Below are positions 43,010 through 51,076 of a DNA stretch of 64,000 nucleotides, one piece after another (within the stretch, counting starts at the first letter, position 1; every line of letters begins with the position of its first letter). Under the pieces are notes generated by a model that was not told the DNA's origin, made no database searches, and saw only the letters and a program-made list of their open reading frames with translations. The stretch is from Streptomyces sp. WAC05374 (GTDB lineage: Bacteria > Actinomycetota > Actinomycetes > Streptomycetales > Streptomycetaceae). The position numbers and the translations under genes are program-made. The DNA lies in NCBI RefSeq assembly GCF_004353505.1, contig NZ_SMNQ01000004.1, forward strand, positions 248,001 to 312,000. The letters run 5' to 3'.

Positions 43010-43567
43010 GTGCAGATCGCGTTTCTCGTGGCGCCCGAAGGCGTCGAACAGGTGGAGCTCACCGACCCCTGGCAGGCGGTGAAGGACGCCGGGAACACGC
43101 CCGTCCTCGTCTCGACCGAGCCGGGCGAGATCCAGGCGTTCCAGCACCTCGACAAGGCGGACACCTTCCCCGTCGACCGGACCGTCGGCGACGTCTCGGC
43201 CGGGGACTTCGGCGGCCTGGTGCTGCCGGGCGGCGTCGCCAACCCGGACTTCCTGCGGATGGACGACCGGGCGGTCTCCTTCGTCCGGGGCTTCTTCGAG
43301 GCGGGCAAGCCGGTCGCGGCGATCTGCCACGCTCCCTGGACGCTGGTGGAGGCCGATGTGGTGCGCGGCCGGACGCTCACGTCGTGGCCGAGCCTGCGGA
43401 CCGACATCCGCAACGCCGGCGGTGAGTGGGTCGACGAGCGGGTGCAGGTGTGCGGGGCGAAGCCCGCCACGCTGATCACCAGCCGCAAGCCGGACGACCT
43501 CAAGGCGTTCTGCGAGGCCTTCACGGAGGAATTCGCCAAGGCGGCCAGGACCATGCAGACGGCCTAG
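43010..43567 (+). CDS. DJ-1/PfpI family (type 1 glutamine amidotransferase-like) protein
   Basis: 185 residues. Nucleophile Cys in VAAICHAPWTLVEADVVRGRTLT (about residue 106), the acidic partner in IAFLVAPEGVEQVELTDPWQ and SPDxLR-type FDGGLVLPGGVANPDFLRMD pattern match the PfpI/YhbO/YraA stress-deglycase branch. GTG start at 43010, with GAAAGGAAC as ribosome site. Its TAG stop (43565-43567) is made by the left end of the second MITE-like element. Role: protein repair or oxidative/osmotic stress, inferred from family. Confidence 0.92.
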   Translation: MQIAFLVAPEGVEQVELTDPWQAVKDAGNTPVLVSTEPGEIQAFQHLDKADTFPVDRTVGDVSAGDFGGLVLPGGVANPDFLRMDDRAVSFVRGFFEAGKPVAAICHAPWTLVEADVVRGRTLTSWPSLRTDIRNAGGEWVDERVQVCGAKPATLITSRKPDDLKAFCEAFTEEFAKAARTMQTA

Positions 43568-43770
43568 GGAGTGTCCGCGAAGTAGCGTCGTCCGCCCGCA
43601 GGGCGGGCCTGGCGGCGTCTGGTGCGTGCGATTCGCAAGGCGGAGGAAGGAGCCACTGCGGTGGGGGCACCTCCCGTGCCCGCAGGGCTACGGGGGACAT
43701 TGGCGACTGACGACAACGCGGCGAGCGCGCGTGCCAGGCGTCGCCAGGCAGACGGGACTTCGCGGACACG
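43564..43770. mobile_element. MITE-like element, copy 2
   Basis: About 207 bp. Left end CTAGGGAGTGTCCGCGAAGT (43564-43583), right end ACTTCGCGGACAC (43757-43769); 13 bp pair perfectly, but the outermost right bases no longer match CTAG. The core 43617-43719 is nearly identical to that of copy 1 (20486-20587) whereas the terminal repeats differ. CTAG again gives the upstream gene its stop codon. No coding capacity. Confidence 0.75.
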
Positions 43771-43814
43771 ACCCGGGGCCTCGCCGGGGCGGTATCCGTA
43801 CCGCACCCCAGGCC

Positions 43815-43846
43815 GGCTCCTCGTCCCGCGCGGCGGACGAGGAGCC
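43815..43846. terminator. Strong hairpin in the gap before the DinB-like gene
   Basis: Perfect 12-bp arms GGCTCCTCGTCC (43815-43826) and GGACGAGGAGCC (43835-43846), 8-nt loop. Position after the element suggests a terminator of the DJ-1 transcript; it could equally be an mRNA leader structure. The rest of 43771-43997 shows no gene. Confidence 0.4.
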
Positions 43847-43997
43847 TCGTCGTGCGCCGCGCCGGCCGCCGCCACGGCCCAGGCCCGCCGCCCCGGCCCT
43901 GCCCGTACCGCACGCGTCCCCGTCCCGGTCGCGCACGGAGCCGTGCCGGGGAAGAGTGGACCGGGTGACGTCAGCGGCTCACACGGAGGTGACCCGG

Positions 43998-44585
43998 ATG
44001 CCCAATCCCCATGTGCCCGGCACGCTCCTCGCCCGGCACGGCGAGGCCCTCGACCTGTTCGGCGCACGCGTGCACGCCGTCCGCCCGGACCAGTGGGACG
44101 CGCCGACGCCCTGCACCGACTGGACGGTCCGCGACCTGGTCAACCACCTGACCGCCGAGCAGTTGTGGGTGGTGCCGCTGGTGCGGGAGCGGCGCGCCAT
44201 CGCCGAGCTCGGTGACGCCTTCGAGGGCGACGTGCTGGGCGACGACCCGGTCGCCGCGTGGGACCGGGCGGCGGCGGAGTCGCGCGAGGCGTTCCTGGAG
44301 CCGGGCGCCATGGAGCGTACGGTCCAGCTCTCCTCCGGCCCGACGCCCGCGACCGCGTACTGCTCGCAGATGACCTCGGACCTGGTGATCCACGCCTGGG
44401 ACCTGTCCCGGGGGATCGGCGCGGACGAGCGGCTGCCGGGCGACCTGGTCGGCTTCACCGTGGACGCGGTGTCCCCGTACGCGGACAGCCTGGCCGAAAG
44501 CGGCCTGTTCGCCCCCCGGCTGGAGCCGCCGCCGGACGCCGACGAGCAGACGAGGCTGCTGGCGATGGTCGGACGCGCGGTGTGA
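43998..44585 (+). CDS. TIGR03086-type DinB/MDMPI-like metal-binding protein
   Basis: 195 residues of the mycothiol-dependent maleylpyruvate isomerase N-terminal/DinB four-helix fold. Metal ligand pattern: DWTVRDLVNHLTAEQLW (about residue 45, H), and the later VIHAWDLSRGIGADERLP (about 140, H). The TIGR03086 start RHGEALDLFGARVHAVRPDQWDAPTPCTDWTVRDLV is clear. Probably a mycothiol-dependent transferase or isomerase; substrate unknown. ATG at 43998 after GGAGGTGACCCG. Confidence 0.88.
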   Translation: MPNPHVPGTLLARHGEALDLFGARVHAVRPDQWDAPTPCTDWTVRDLVNHLTAEQLWVVPLVRERRAIAELGDAFEGDVLGDDPVAAWDRAAAESREAFLEPGAMERTVQLSSGPTPATAYCSQMTSDLVIHAWDLSRGIGADERLPGDLVGFTVDAVSPYADSLAESGLFAPRLEPPPDADEQTRLLAMVGRAV

Positions 44586-44651
44586 CCCGTGTGGCCCGTG
44601 GTCGGTCGGGTACCCGGTGCGGACGCACACTCCGGCCTCCGGGAGGGAGCC

Positions 44652-45818
44652 ATGCAACTCGCTTTTCTCACCCCCCTCTTCGACCGCCCCGGGCCCTGGG
44701 CCAGCGTGTATCTGGACACGTCCCGGGTCGACGAGTCCACGCGGGAGCGGCGGGAACTGCAAGCCAGGGAAGCCTGCCGGGCGCTCACCGCCCAAGGGTG
44801 TGATCCGGCCACCGAGCGCGCCGTGTACGAGGCGCTGACGAGCGGGACCCGCCCACCGGGCGAGGCCGGACGCGCGGTGTTCGCGGCCCATGGCGAGGTG
44901 GTCCTCGACCCGCCGCTGACGCGCCGCCCCCTCGCCCCCGCCGACGTGACCTGGGCCGCGCTGCCCCGGCTGGCCCCGCTGCTGGACCTGGCGGCGCGGG
45001 AGCCGGTCTGCCTGGTCGCCTACATCGACCGCACCGGCGCCGACCTGGAGCTGCGCAGCCCCCTGGGCGGCCGCCCCGCCGGCCACGTGGAGGGCCGTGA
45101 CTGGCCCATCCACCGCACCGGCTCGGCCGACTGGTCCGAGCGCCACTTCCAGCTCAGCGTGGAGAACACCTGGGAGGAGAACGCGGCGCGGATCGCCGAG
45201 GCCGTCGCCGAGTGCGAGGAGGAGACCGGCGCCGATCTGATCGTGCTGGCCGGTGACGTCCGCGAACGGCACTCCGTGCACGAGCGGCTGCCCGCCGAGT
45301 TCCGCCCGCTGGCCGTGGAGAGCGAGCACGGGAGCCGCGCGCCGGGCGCGGGCGCGAGCGTGCGGCTGCTGGACGAGGACGTGGAGGCGGCCCGCCAGGA
45401 CCACCTGCGGCGGACGGCCGAGCAGGAGCTGGACCGCTTCCGGGCCGCGCGCTCCACCGGTGGCGGCCGCCCGGCCGCGGCCGAGGGCGTGCCCGCGCTG
45501 ATCGAGGCGGCCCGCGAGCACCGGATCGCCGAGCTGCTCATCCGCCCGGAGGGTCCGGACGCGCACCGCGAGGTGTGGGTCGGCGCCGAGCCGGACCAGA
45601 TCGCCGTGCGCCGCAGCGAGACGCACTACCTGGGCGAACGGGACCCGCTCCCCGCCCGCGCGGACGACGCCCTGCTCCGCTCGGCGGTCATGACGGGCGC
45701 GGACGTCCTGCGGGTGAGCCCCGAGATCGACGACGAGGTCCCGGTGGGCGGCCTCGGCGCGCTGCTGCGCTGGCCGTACGCGGAGAAGGAGCGCGACCGC
45801 CGGGCGGAGCCGGCCTGA
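44652..45818 (+). CDS. baeRF/Vms1-Ankzf1-type release factor-like protein
   Basis: 388 residues. The N-terminal VYLDTSRVDESTRERRELQAREACRALTAQG, the middle VCLVAYIDRTGADLELRSPLGG and VAECEEETGADLIVLAGDVRERHSVHERLP, and C-terminal IAELLIRPEG and VPVGGLGALLRWPY match the Rv2629/baeRF family (eRF1 domain 2-3 like, peptidyl-tRNA hydrolase-type). The classical GGQ loop of eRF1 is not evident; a short GGxR element is at GRPAGHVEGRDWP. Possible role: hibernation or rescue of stalled ribosomes under stress. ATG at 44652 after GGGAGGGAGCC. Confidence 0.82.
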   Translation: MQLAFLTPLFDRPGPWASVYLDTSRVDESTRERRELQAREACRALTAQGCDPATERAVYEALTSGTRPPGEAGRAVFAAHGEVVLDPPLTRRPLAPADVTWAALPRLAPLLDLAAREPVCLVAYIDRTGADLELRSPLGGRPAGHVEGRDWPIHRTGSADWSERHFQLSVENTWEENAARIAEAVAECEEETGADLIVLAGDVRERHSVHERLPAEFRPLAVESEHGSRAPGAGASVRLLDEDVEAARQDHLRRTAEQELDRFRAARSTGGGRPAAAEGVPALIEAAREHRIAELLIRPEGPDAHREVWVGAEPDQIAVRRSETHYLGERDPLPARADDALLRSAVMTGADVLRVSPEIDDEVPVGGLGALLRWPYAEKERDRRAEPA

Positions 45819-45918
45819 GGCCCCGCGCACCATGACCGGGCACGAGCCCGCCGGCCGTTCACGGCCCCCGGTGACGGGGGTGCGCGTGGGCGGGCGGCGG
45901 GCGGGGTACGCGCGGGAC

Positions 45919-47427
45919 ATGTCCGCTTCCCACGGCATCCATGCTGCCGAGACCGTACGGGGCCGGGTGACCGCCCGGCTCAGCGCCTGGGACCGCGAGG
46001 TCTTCCACCGCGTCGCCACCCGCCACTGGCCGGGCGGCGACCGGGTGCTGCCCCGGCTCAGCCACGCCGCCGACCACGGGGTGCTGTGGCTGGGCGCGGC
46101 GGCCGGTATCGCACTGCTCGGGCGCGGCGGGCCGTCGCGCCGGGCCGCCGTGCGCGGGGTGGCGTCCCTGGCGCTGGCCTCGGCGGCCATCAACACGGTC
46201 GCCAAGCGCTCCGTACGCCGCGCCCGGCCGGTGCTGGACGCGGTGCCGCTGGTGCGGCAGCTCAAGAAGCAGCCGTTCACCACGTCGTTCCCGTCCGGGC
46301 ACTCCGCCTCCGCCGCCGCGTTCACCACGGGCGTCCTGCTGGAGTCCGGGGGCTGGGGCGCGGCCGTGGCGCCGGTGGCCGCCGCCGTGGCCCTCTCCCG
46401 CGTCTACACGGGCGTCCACTACCCGAGCGACGTGCTCGTCGGCGCGGCGCTCGGCGTGGGCGCCGCCTACGCCGTGCGCGGGATCGTGCCGACCCGGTCG
46501 CAGCTCCCCGCGCCGGGCCGCCCGCACGCGACCGCGCCCGCGCTGCCGGCCGGCGAGGGTCTGGTGGTCGTCGCCAACACCGGTGCGGGGTCCGGGGACA
46601 CGACCGCCCTCGTGCGGAACGCGCTGCCGCGCGCCGAGGTGCTGGAGTGCGCGCCGGACGACGTGCCGCGGGCGCTGGAGAAGGCGGCGGCGTCGGGCCG
46701 CTGCGCTGCCCTGGGTGTCCTGGGCGGCGACGGCACCATCAACCGGGCCGCGGCGGTGGCCGCCGAGCACGGTCTGCCGCTCGCGGTGTTCCCGGGCGGC
46801 ACCCTGAACCACTTCGCCTACGACCTGGGCGTCGAGTCGGTCCACGACACGTGCCGCGCGCTCACCTCGGGCGACGCGGTCCGCGTGGACCTGGGCCGGT
46901 TCACCCCGGGCCCGGACGGGGCGCCGCACGGGTACTTCCTCAACACCTTCAGCCTGGGCGTGTATCCGGAGCTGGTGCGGCTGCGGGAACGGTGGGCGCC
47001 CCGGGTCGGGGGCTGGCCGGCGGGTGTCCTGGCGGCGTGGCGGGTGCTGCGCGGTGAGCATCCGCTGGAGGCGGACGTGCACGGCCGGCGGCGGCCGCTG
47101 TGGCTGCTGTTCGCGGGGAACTGCGTGTACCGGCGCATGGGCCCCACGCCGGGGCGCCGTCACGACCTCGCCGACGGTCTGCTGGACGTCCGGGTGGTGC
47201 ACGGCGGCAGGCTGCCGGGGCTGCGGCTGCTGGCGGCGGCGCTCGCGGGTCCGCTCAGCAAGTCGCCGGTGCACGCGGCGGAGCAGCTCCGCAGGGTACG
47301 GGTCTCGGGGCTGGCGCCGGGGACGCCGCTGGCGTACGACGGCGAGGTCACCGAGGCGCCGCCCGAGCTGTTCGTGGACAAGGCCGACGAGGCGCTGACG
47401 GTCTACCGCCCCCGGGCGGGTGCCTGA
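45919..47427 (+). CDS. PAP2 phosphatase-diacylglycerol kinase fusion protein
   Basis: 502 residues, chosen from ATG at 45919; an ATG at 45832 would add 29 residues. N-terminal PAP2 domain: motifs KRSVRRARP, FPSGHSAS and SRVYTGVHYPSDVLVG, with membrane helices. Beyond ~residue 210 a diacylglycerol kinase catalytic domain: GLVVVANTGAGSGDT, LGVLGGDGTINRAAAVAAEHGLPLAVFPGGTLNHFAYDLG, and later SPVHAAEQLRRVRVSG. Probably membrane lipid turnover (phosphatidate/diacylglycerol). Fusions of both activities are common in actinomycetes. Confidence 0.9.
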   Translation: MSASHGIHAAETVRGRVTARLSAWDREVFHRVATRHWPGGDRVLPRLSHAADHGVLWLGAAAGIALLGRGGPSRRAAVRGVASLALASAAINTVAKRSVRRARPVLDAVPLVRQLKKQPFTTSFPSGHSASAAAFTTGVLLESGGWGAAVAPVAAAVALSRVYTGVHYPSDVLVGAALGVGAAYAVRGIVPTRSQLPAPGRPHATAPALPAGEGLVVVANTGAGSGDTTALVRNALPRAEVLECAPDDVPRALEKAAASGRCAALGVLGGDGTINRAAAVAAEHGLPLAVFPGGTLNHFAYDLGVESVHDTCRALTSGDAVRVDLGRFTPGPDGAPHGYFLNTFSLGVYPELVRLRERWAPRVGGWPAGVLAAWRVLRGEHPLEADVHGRRRPLWLLFAGNCVYRRMGPTPGRRHDLADGLLDVRVVHGGRLPGLRLLAAALAGPLSKSPVHAAEQLRRVRVSGLAPGTPLAYDGEVTEAPPELFVDKADEALTVYRPRAGA

Positions 47428-47451
47428 CCCGGCGGGCGCGCGGCGCCCCCC

Positions 47452-47529
47452 ATGACGGCCCTCTCACCGGCCGAGCGTGCCCGCGTCACCATGACGGCCC
47501 TCTCACCGGCCGAGCGTGCCCGCGTCACC
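47452..47529. repeat. Perfect 39-bp tandem duplication
   Basis: Two identical 39-bp units, 47452-47490 and 47491-47529, each beginning ATGACGGCCC and ending CGCGTCACC. The second unit contains the last codons and stop (47505-47503) of the minus-strand L,D-transpeptidase-like gene; the first lies just beyond the stop. The length equals 13 codons, so duplication could have been created without frame change. Confidence 0.95.
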
Positions 47530-48258
47530 CATCACGATCACCGGCTTCTTCGCCGGGTCCAGGGCGAGCAGCAGTTGCCGCATGTCGTCCCGCTGGAGGG
47601 AGATGCACGCGCGCGTGGGGCCCCCGTGGTCGACGTGGATCCAGACGCCGCCGCCCTTGCCGGGTCCGAGGGGGCGGACCTTGTTGAGGGGCGACGTACC
47701 GGGGACGCGGTTGTAGTCGATGGCCACGACGTGGTCGAAGGAGCCCTCCAGCGGTTCCCCGAGGAAGCCCGTACCGGGCATGTTGAACTCCTCGCTCTGG
47801 TCGTAGGGCAGCAGCGTGCCCGGGTCGGGCAGGCGTCCTCCGGAGTCCCCCAGGGCGAACACGCCGATGGGTGTGCGCAGGTCCCCGGCGCGGTGGTCGG
47901 CCGTCCAGCCGCGCAGCGCGTTGTGCGCGGGCCACGGCTGGCTGACGGCCTTCCAGCCGGTCGCCCGGTCGCGCTCGTACAGCACGGCGGTCGACTGGTG
48001 GGAGTGCGGCCCGTCGCCCTTGACGACGAGCGCCTGGGTGCTGGTGGCGGGGATGTGGGAGCGGGTGGCGGGGCCGAGGCCGGGGATCTCGGCGGGCGCG
48101 GGCCGCGCGGGCGCTCCGGCCACGGGCGGCGCCGCCGTCGCGGCCGCCGCGCCGCGGGGGCTCCGGGCGGCGGGTGGCTCCTCGGCGCATCCCGTGAGCA
48201 GCCCGGCGCACACCGCGGCGGTGAGCACGAGACGTCCTGCGCTGTTGACGACGGGCAT
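47503..48258 (-). CDS. L,D-transpeptidase-like (YkuD-fold) lipoprotein
   Basis: 251 residues. Lipoprotein signal LVLTAAVCAGLLTGCAEEP with lipobox LTGC (Cys about residue 24). After a Pro/Ala-rich linker, the region PIGVFALGDSGG, EEFNMPGTGFLGEPL and GGGVWIHVDHGGPTRACISLQRDDMRQLLLALDPAKKPVIVMG contains a YkuD-type His...Cys pattern (HVDH...RACISL). It may be a cell wall cross-linking or amidase-like enzyme; the usual SxGC is replaced by RAC, so catalysis is uncertain. ATG at 48258. Confidence 0.82.
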   Translation of the reverse strand: MPVVNSAGRLVLTAAVCAGLLTGCAEEPPAARSPRGAAAATAAPPVAGAPARPAPAEIPGLGPATRSHIPATSTQALVVKGDGPHSHQSTAVLYERDRATGWKAVSQPWPAHNALRGWTADHRAGDLRTPIGVFALGDSGGRLPDPGTLLPYDQSEEFNMPGTGFLGEPLEGSFDHVVAIDYNRVPGTSPLNKVRPLGPGKGGGVWIHVDHGGPTRACISLQRDDMRQLLLALDPAKKPVIVMGDAGTLGR

Positions 48259-48407
48259 GTCGGAGCCTTTCCCTCATCGCCGGCCGCTCATCGCCGGCGG
48301 CCGTGCGGCACGGACCTCGACCACGGGATGATGATCTGCTGATCCGGCTGCCCGTACCCGGTGGCGAGGGGGCGACGCGCGTGAAGTTCCCCCGGTCCAC
48401 GTAGCGC

Positions 48408-48448
48408 CGCGCCCCGCCGCGCCACCGGCGGTGGCGCGGCGGGGCGCG
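48408..48448. terminator. Terminator of gas vesicle operon 1
   Basis: Perfect hairpin with 19-bp arms (48408-48426 and 48430-48448) and 3-nt loop GGC, 6 bp beyond the gvpK stop. Very stable and placed exactly at the operon end; it also serves as boundary from the L,D-transpeptidase-like gene. Confidence 0.8.
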
Positions 48449-48454
48449 GGAGGT

Positions 48455-48730
48455 CTACAGGAGGGGGCCGAGCGGTCCGAGATCGATGTTGAGGTCCTCC
48501 GGTTCGAGCCCGAAGCGCGTCCGCAGGAGCTCCATACGGTCCTCCAGCAGCATCAGCGTCAGCCCGATCCGCTCCTCCTGCTCCTCGGTGAGGTCGCCGC
48601 TCTCCACGCGCCGCAGCGCCTGGCGCTCCATGAGCTGCCGCAGCAGCTCGACGACCGTCAGCACGAGCGAGGCGAGGTCCCGTTCGACGGTGTCCGGGTC
48701 GAGCTCCACCGTGCGGCGCGAGGCGCTCAT
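48455..48730 (-). CDS. gvpK: Gas vesicle protein GvpK, cluster 1
   Basis: 91 residues. DPDTVERDLASLVLTVVELLRQLMERQALRRVESGDLTEEQEERIGLTLMLLEDRMELLRTRFGLEPEDLNIDLGPLGPL is the GvpK domain, helical, needed for gas vesicle assembly. Last gene of cluster 1 (gvpO-A-F-G-J-L-S-K, minus strand); overlaps gvpS by 4 nt. Followed by a 19-bp-arm hairpin. Second copy at 63634 onward carries an N-terminal extension. Confidence 0.93.
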   Translation of the reverse strand: MSASRRTVELDPDTVERDLASLVLTVVELLRQLMERQALRRVESGDLTEEQEERIGLTLMLLEDRMELLRTRFGLEPEDLNIDLGPLGPLL

Positions 48731-48939
48731 GGGCGCACCTCCTCCATGAGCGGCTCCCAGGGCGAGGGGACGTCCTGGCTCACCGAGCTGATGAGCGCCT
48801 TCAGGTCGACCCGTACGAGGTCGACGTCGGCGATCCGGAGGGTCAGGTCGCCCGTCAGCACCACGCCGCCCGCGAGCAGCCGGTCCAGCAGGTCGACGAG
48901 GGCGATGCGCCGCTCGGCCAGGGGCTCCACCGTGCTCAT
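48727..48939 (-). CDS. gvpS: Gas vesicle protein GvpS (GvpA-fold), cluster 1
   Basis: 70 residues: AERRIALVDLLDRLLAGGVVLTGDLTLRIADVDLVRVDLKALISSVSQD follows the GvpA/GvpJ helix-strand-strand-helix pattern, in the shortened GvpS variety. A minor shell or nucleation component. ATG at 48939 overlaps the gvpL stop by 4 nt; its stop overlaps gvpK by 4 nt. Confidence 0.9.
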   Translation of the reverse strand: MSTVEPLAERRIALVDLLDRLLAGGVVLTGDLTLRIADVDLVRVDLKALISSVSQDVPSPWEPLMEEVRP

Positions 48940-49784
48940 CGGCCGGCCCCCCGTGCCTCGCGCGCCTCGTGGGCCTCGTCGTCCGCGATGCCGGCGAAGG
49001 AGTAGGGCGCCCACGGCCCCGTCAGCTCGACGCGCACGCCCGGCTCGGACGCCGCGTCGACCAGCTCGACGAACCGCTCGCTGCGCGCCCGGTCCACCAG
49101 GTAGGCGGCGTTGAGCACGTTGACCCCCGGGGCGCCGGAGAGCCGGCCGTCCTGGGGGCGGTGGACGGTGCCGGCCTCGGCGTACCGGGACAGCTCGGCG
49201 TGCAGCCGCCGGCACAGCTCGTCGGCGCGCCGCCAGTCGCCCTCGCGGCTGCGGCGGGCGTGCAGGCGCCGCCGCAGGTACTCCCGGCCGGACGCCTGCC
49301 GTCCGGACGCCGCGGAGCCGGTGGACGCCCCGGAGCCGGCGGGCGGTGCCGGTTCCGGCTCGGCGGTCGTCTGTGCGGCGCCCGGTTCCGCGTAGACCTT
49401 GACGCCCCACTCGACCCGGCCGTCGAGCCGCGCGAGCGCCCGTACGAACCGGTCGTGCCCCTCCTCCAGGAGGCGCCGCACGCCGCTGTCGTCGCGGCAG
49501 ACGGTCGCCAGCCGCAGCGGGAGCGGGCAGGTGACGGTCGACAGGGCGGATATCACCGCGTCATGGGCGCGCGCCGTGCCGGCCAGCCAGTCGAGGTCCT
49601 CCAGGCGGGCGCGCAGCGGTGCCTCGTCGAACTCGTCGGCCGGGACGGTGCCGGTGACGGCGACCAGGTCCCCGTGGCGCAGCAGCCGGGGCGGTTCGCC
49701 GTCGATGCCGCGGGCCCCCTCGGGCAGGACACCGTCGAAGGGGCGCGTCACGGCGTACACGTAACGCAGCCGGTCGGTGCTCAT
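48936..49784 (-). CDS. gvpL: Gas vesicle protein GvpL (GvpL/F family), cluster 1
   Basis: 282 residues. LRYVYAVTRPF start, DEFDEAPLRARLEDLDWLAGTARAHDAVISALST, PLPLRLATVCRDDSGVRRLL, DGRVEWGVKVYAEPG and the ending VRVELTGPWAPYSFAGI are GvpL/F family marks. A Ser/Gly/Ala-rich loop at about residues 140-165 is an insert. Accessory protein that binds GvpA subunits during assembly. ATG at 49784 overlaps the gvpJ stop by 4 nt. Confidence 0.92.
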   Translation of the reverse strand: MSTDRLRYVYAVTRPFDGVLPEGARGIDGEPPRLLRHGDLVAVTGTVPADEFDEAPLRARLEDLDWLAGTARAHDAVISALSTVTCPLPLRLATVCRDDSGVRRLLEEGHDRFVRALARLDGRVEWGVKVYAEPGAAQTTAEPEPAPPAGSGASTGSAASGRQASGREYLRRRLHARRSREGDWRRADELCRRLHAELSRYAEAGTVHRPQDGRLSGAPGVNVLNAAYLVDRARSERFVELVDAASEPGVRVELTGPWAPYSFAGIADDEAHEAREARGAGR

Positions 49785-50110
49785 GCGGTGCGCTCCTCCA
49801 GTTCGGCGATGCGGCGCTGCAACTCGGCGTTCTCGCGGGCGAGTTCGCCGTGCCGGGCGCGGGAGGAGAGGGCGGGGTCGCTCTCCCACCAGTCGATGCC
49901 CATCTCCTTGGCCCGTTCGACGGAGGCGACGACGAGGCGCAGCTTGATGGTCAGCAGCTCGATGTCGAGCAGATTGATCTTGATGTCGCCGGCGATGACG
50001 ACGCCCTTGTCGAGGACGCGTTCCAGGATGTCGGCGAGGTTGGCGCTGCTGCCTTCCGAGGCGTACGGGCTGGGCAGGCTGCCGGTGGGTGCGGGGCGTG
50101 GGGTGGTCAT
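49781..50110 (-). CDS. gvpJ: Gas vesicle protein GvpJ (GvpA-fold), cluster 1
   Basis: 109 residues. The GvpA-type core ANLADILERVLDKGVVIAGDIKINLLDIELLTIKLRLVVASVERAKEMGIDWWESDP (about residues 24-80) is followed by a short coiled coil ARENAELQRRIAELEER. Minor wall or nucleating protein; nearly identical core to the 62027 copy, which has a much longer basic tail. Overlaps neighbours gvpG and gvpL by 4 nt. Confidence 0.92.
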   Translation of the reverse strand: MTTPRPAPTGSLPSPYASEGSSANLADILERVLDKGVVIAGDIKINLLDIELLTIKLRLVVASVERAKEMGIDWWESDPALSSRARHGELARENAELQRRIAELEERTA

Positions 50111-50343
50111 GTCTGTCTCGGGCCCTTCTCCAGGCGGTCGAGGAGTTCGTCCTCGCGGCGGTCGAATTCCGCCTCGTCGATCTCGCCCGCCTCGAGCAGT
50201 TCGTTGAGGCGGGCGAGTTCGCGCTGCACGGCGGCGGGGTCGTAGTACTGCCGCTCGGCCTCGGCCACCACCTGGCGCAGCACCCAGGCGGTGCCGCGCA
50301 AGGGGGCGGCCGGCAGGAGCAGCAGTTCTCCCAGCAGGCCCAT
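50107..50343 (-). CDS. gvpG: Gas vesicle protein GvpG, cluster 1
   Basis: 78 residues. LLLLPAAPLRGTAWVLRQVVAEAERQYYDPAAVQRELARLNELLEAGEIDEAEFDRREDELLDRLE is the GvpG pattern (short helical protein with ExEFDxREDELLDRL). An accessory protein needed with GvpF/L. 16 bp downstream of the gvpF stop, 4-nt overlap with gvpJ. Confidence 0.92.
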   Translation of the reverse strand: MGLLGELLLLPAAPLRGTAWVLRQVVAEAERQYYDPAAVQRELARLNELLEAGEIDEAEFDRREDELLDRLEKGPRQT

Positions 50344-50359
50344 GCTCGGGTCGGTCCTC

Positions 50360-51076
50360 TCACTCCACGAAGCTGTACGGCGGCAGCGGGCCGTTCACCT
50401 GGAGGACCAGGTGCTGGTGGGTCCGCCGGAGCTCGTCGATGGCGCTGATGAGCGCGTCGGCGCGGTCCCGTTCCACCAGGAACGAGATGTTCGCCAGCCA
50501 GCCACCGCTCTCCGGGCCGGGGCGGACGTCCGAGGCCAGGCCCTCCAGGGTCTGCTGGACGTGTACGGCGTCGTTCGCCTCGCGCTGCTGGACGGCGGCC
50601 GCGACCCGCTCGCCGAGCGCCAGCTTCTGTTCGTAGCTGCCGCCGCCGGCCGCGCGGTTGGCCTCGCTGAGCTCGCGCAGCTCGGGGTTGTCGGCGAGCA
50701 CCCGGTGCAGGACGGCCTCTTCGTCGTGGCTGGCCTTCACGTTGTACTCGACCTTGTCGTCGAGGGCGCGCAGCCGTTCCAGGTAGTGCTCCTCGCGCTC
50801 GCCGAGCACGGCGAGGACCGCGTCGTCGTCGGGCGAGACGCCGCCGAACCGCATGGGCAGCACCGCGCCGCCCGCGCCCGCCTCGGCCAGCACGTTCTGG
50901 TGCGCGAGCAGGTCGCGCCGCTTGGGCCTGAGGTCGTCGGGCGCGTCGCTGACGAGCGCGGCGAGGGCGCCGCGGGTGAGGACGCGGACGGGCTGGGCCG
51001 GTTCGCCGATGCCGCCCATCTTCTCGGGGAGGCTCGGGTGTGAGCTGCGCGCGATCCCGTAGACGTACGTGCTCAC
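50360..51076 (-). CDS. gvpF: Gas vesicle protein GvpF (GvpL/F family), cluster 1
   Basis: 238 residues, STYVYGIARSSHP start, LRPKRRDLLAHQNVLAEAG, VLPMRFGGVSPDDDAVL, YNVKASHDEEAVL and the ending NGPLPPYSFVE, all GvpL/F family marks. Chaperone-like assembly protein contacting GvpA. ATG at 51076 overlaps the gvpA stop by 4 nt. Confidence 0.93.
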   Translation of the reverse strand: MSTYVYGIARSSHPSLPEKMGGIGEPAQPVRVLTRGALAALVSDAPDDLRPKRRDLLAHQNVLAEAGAGGAVLPMRFGGVSPDDDAVLAVLGEREEHYLERLRALDDKVEYNVKASHDEEAVLHRVLADNPELRELSEANRAAGGGSYEQKLALGERVAAAVQQREANDAVHVQQTLEGLASDVRPGPESGGWLANISFLVERDRADALISAIDELRRTHQHLVLQVNGPLPPYSFVE

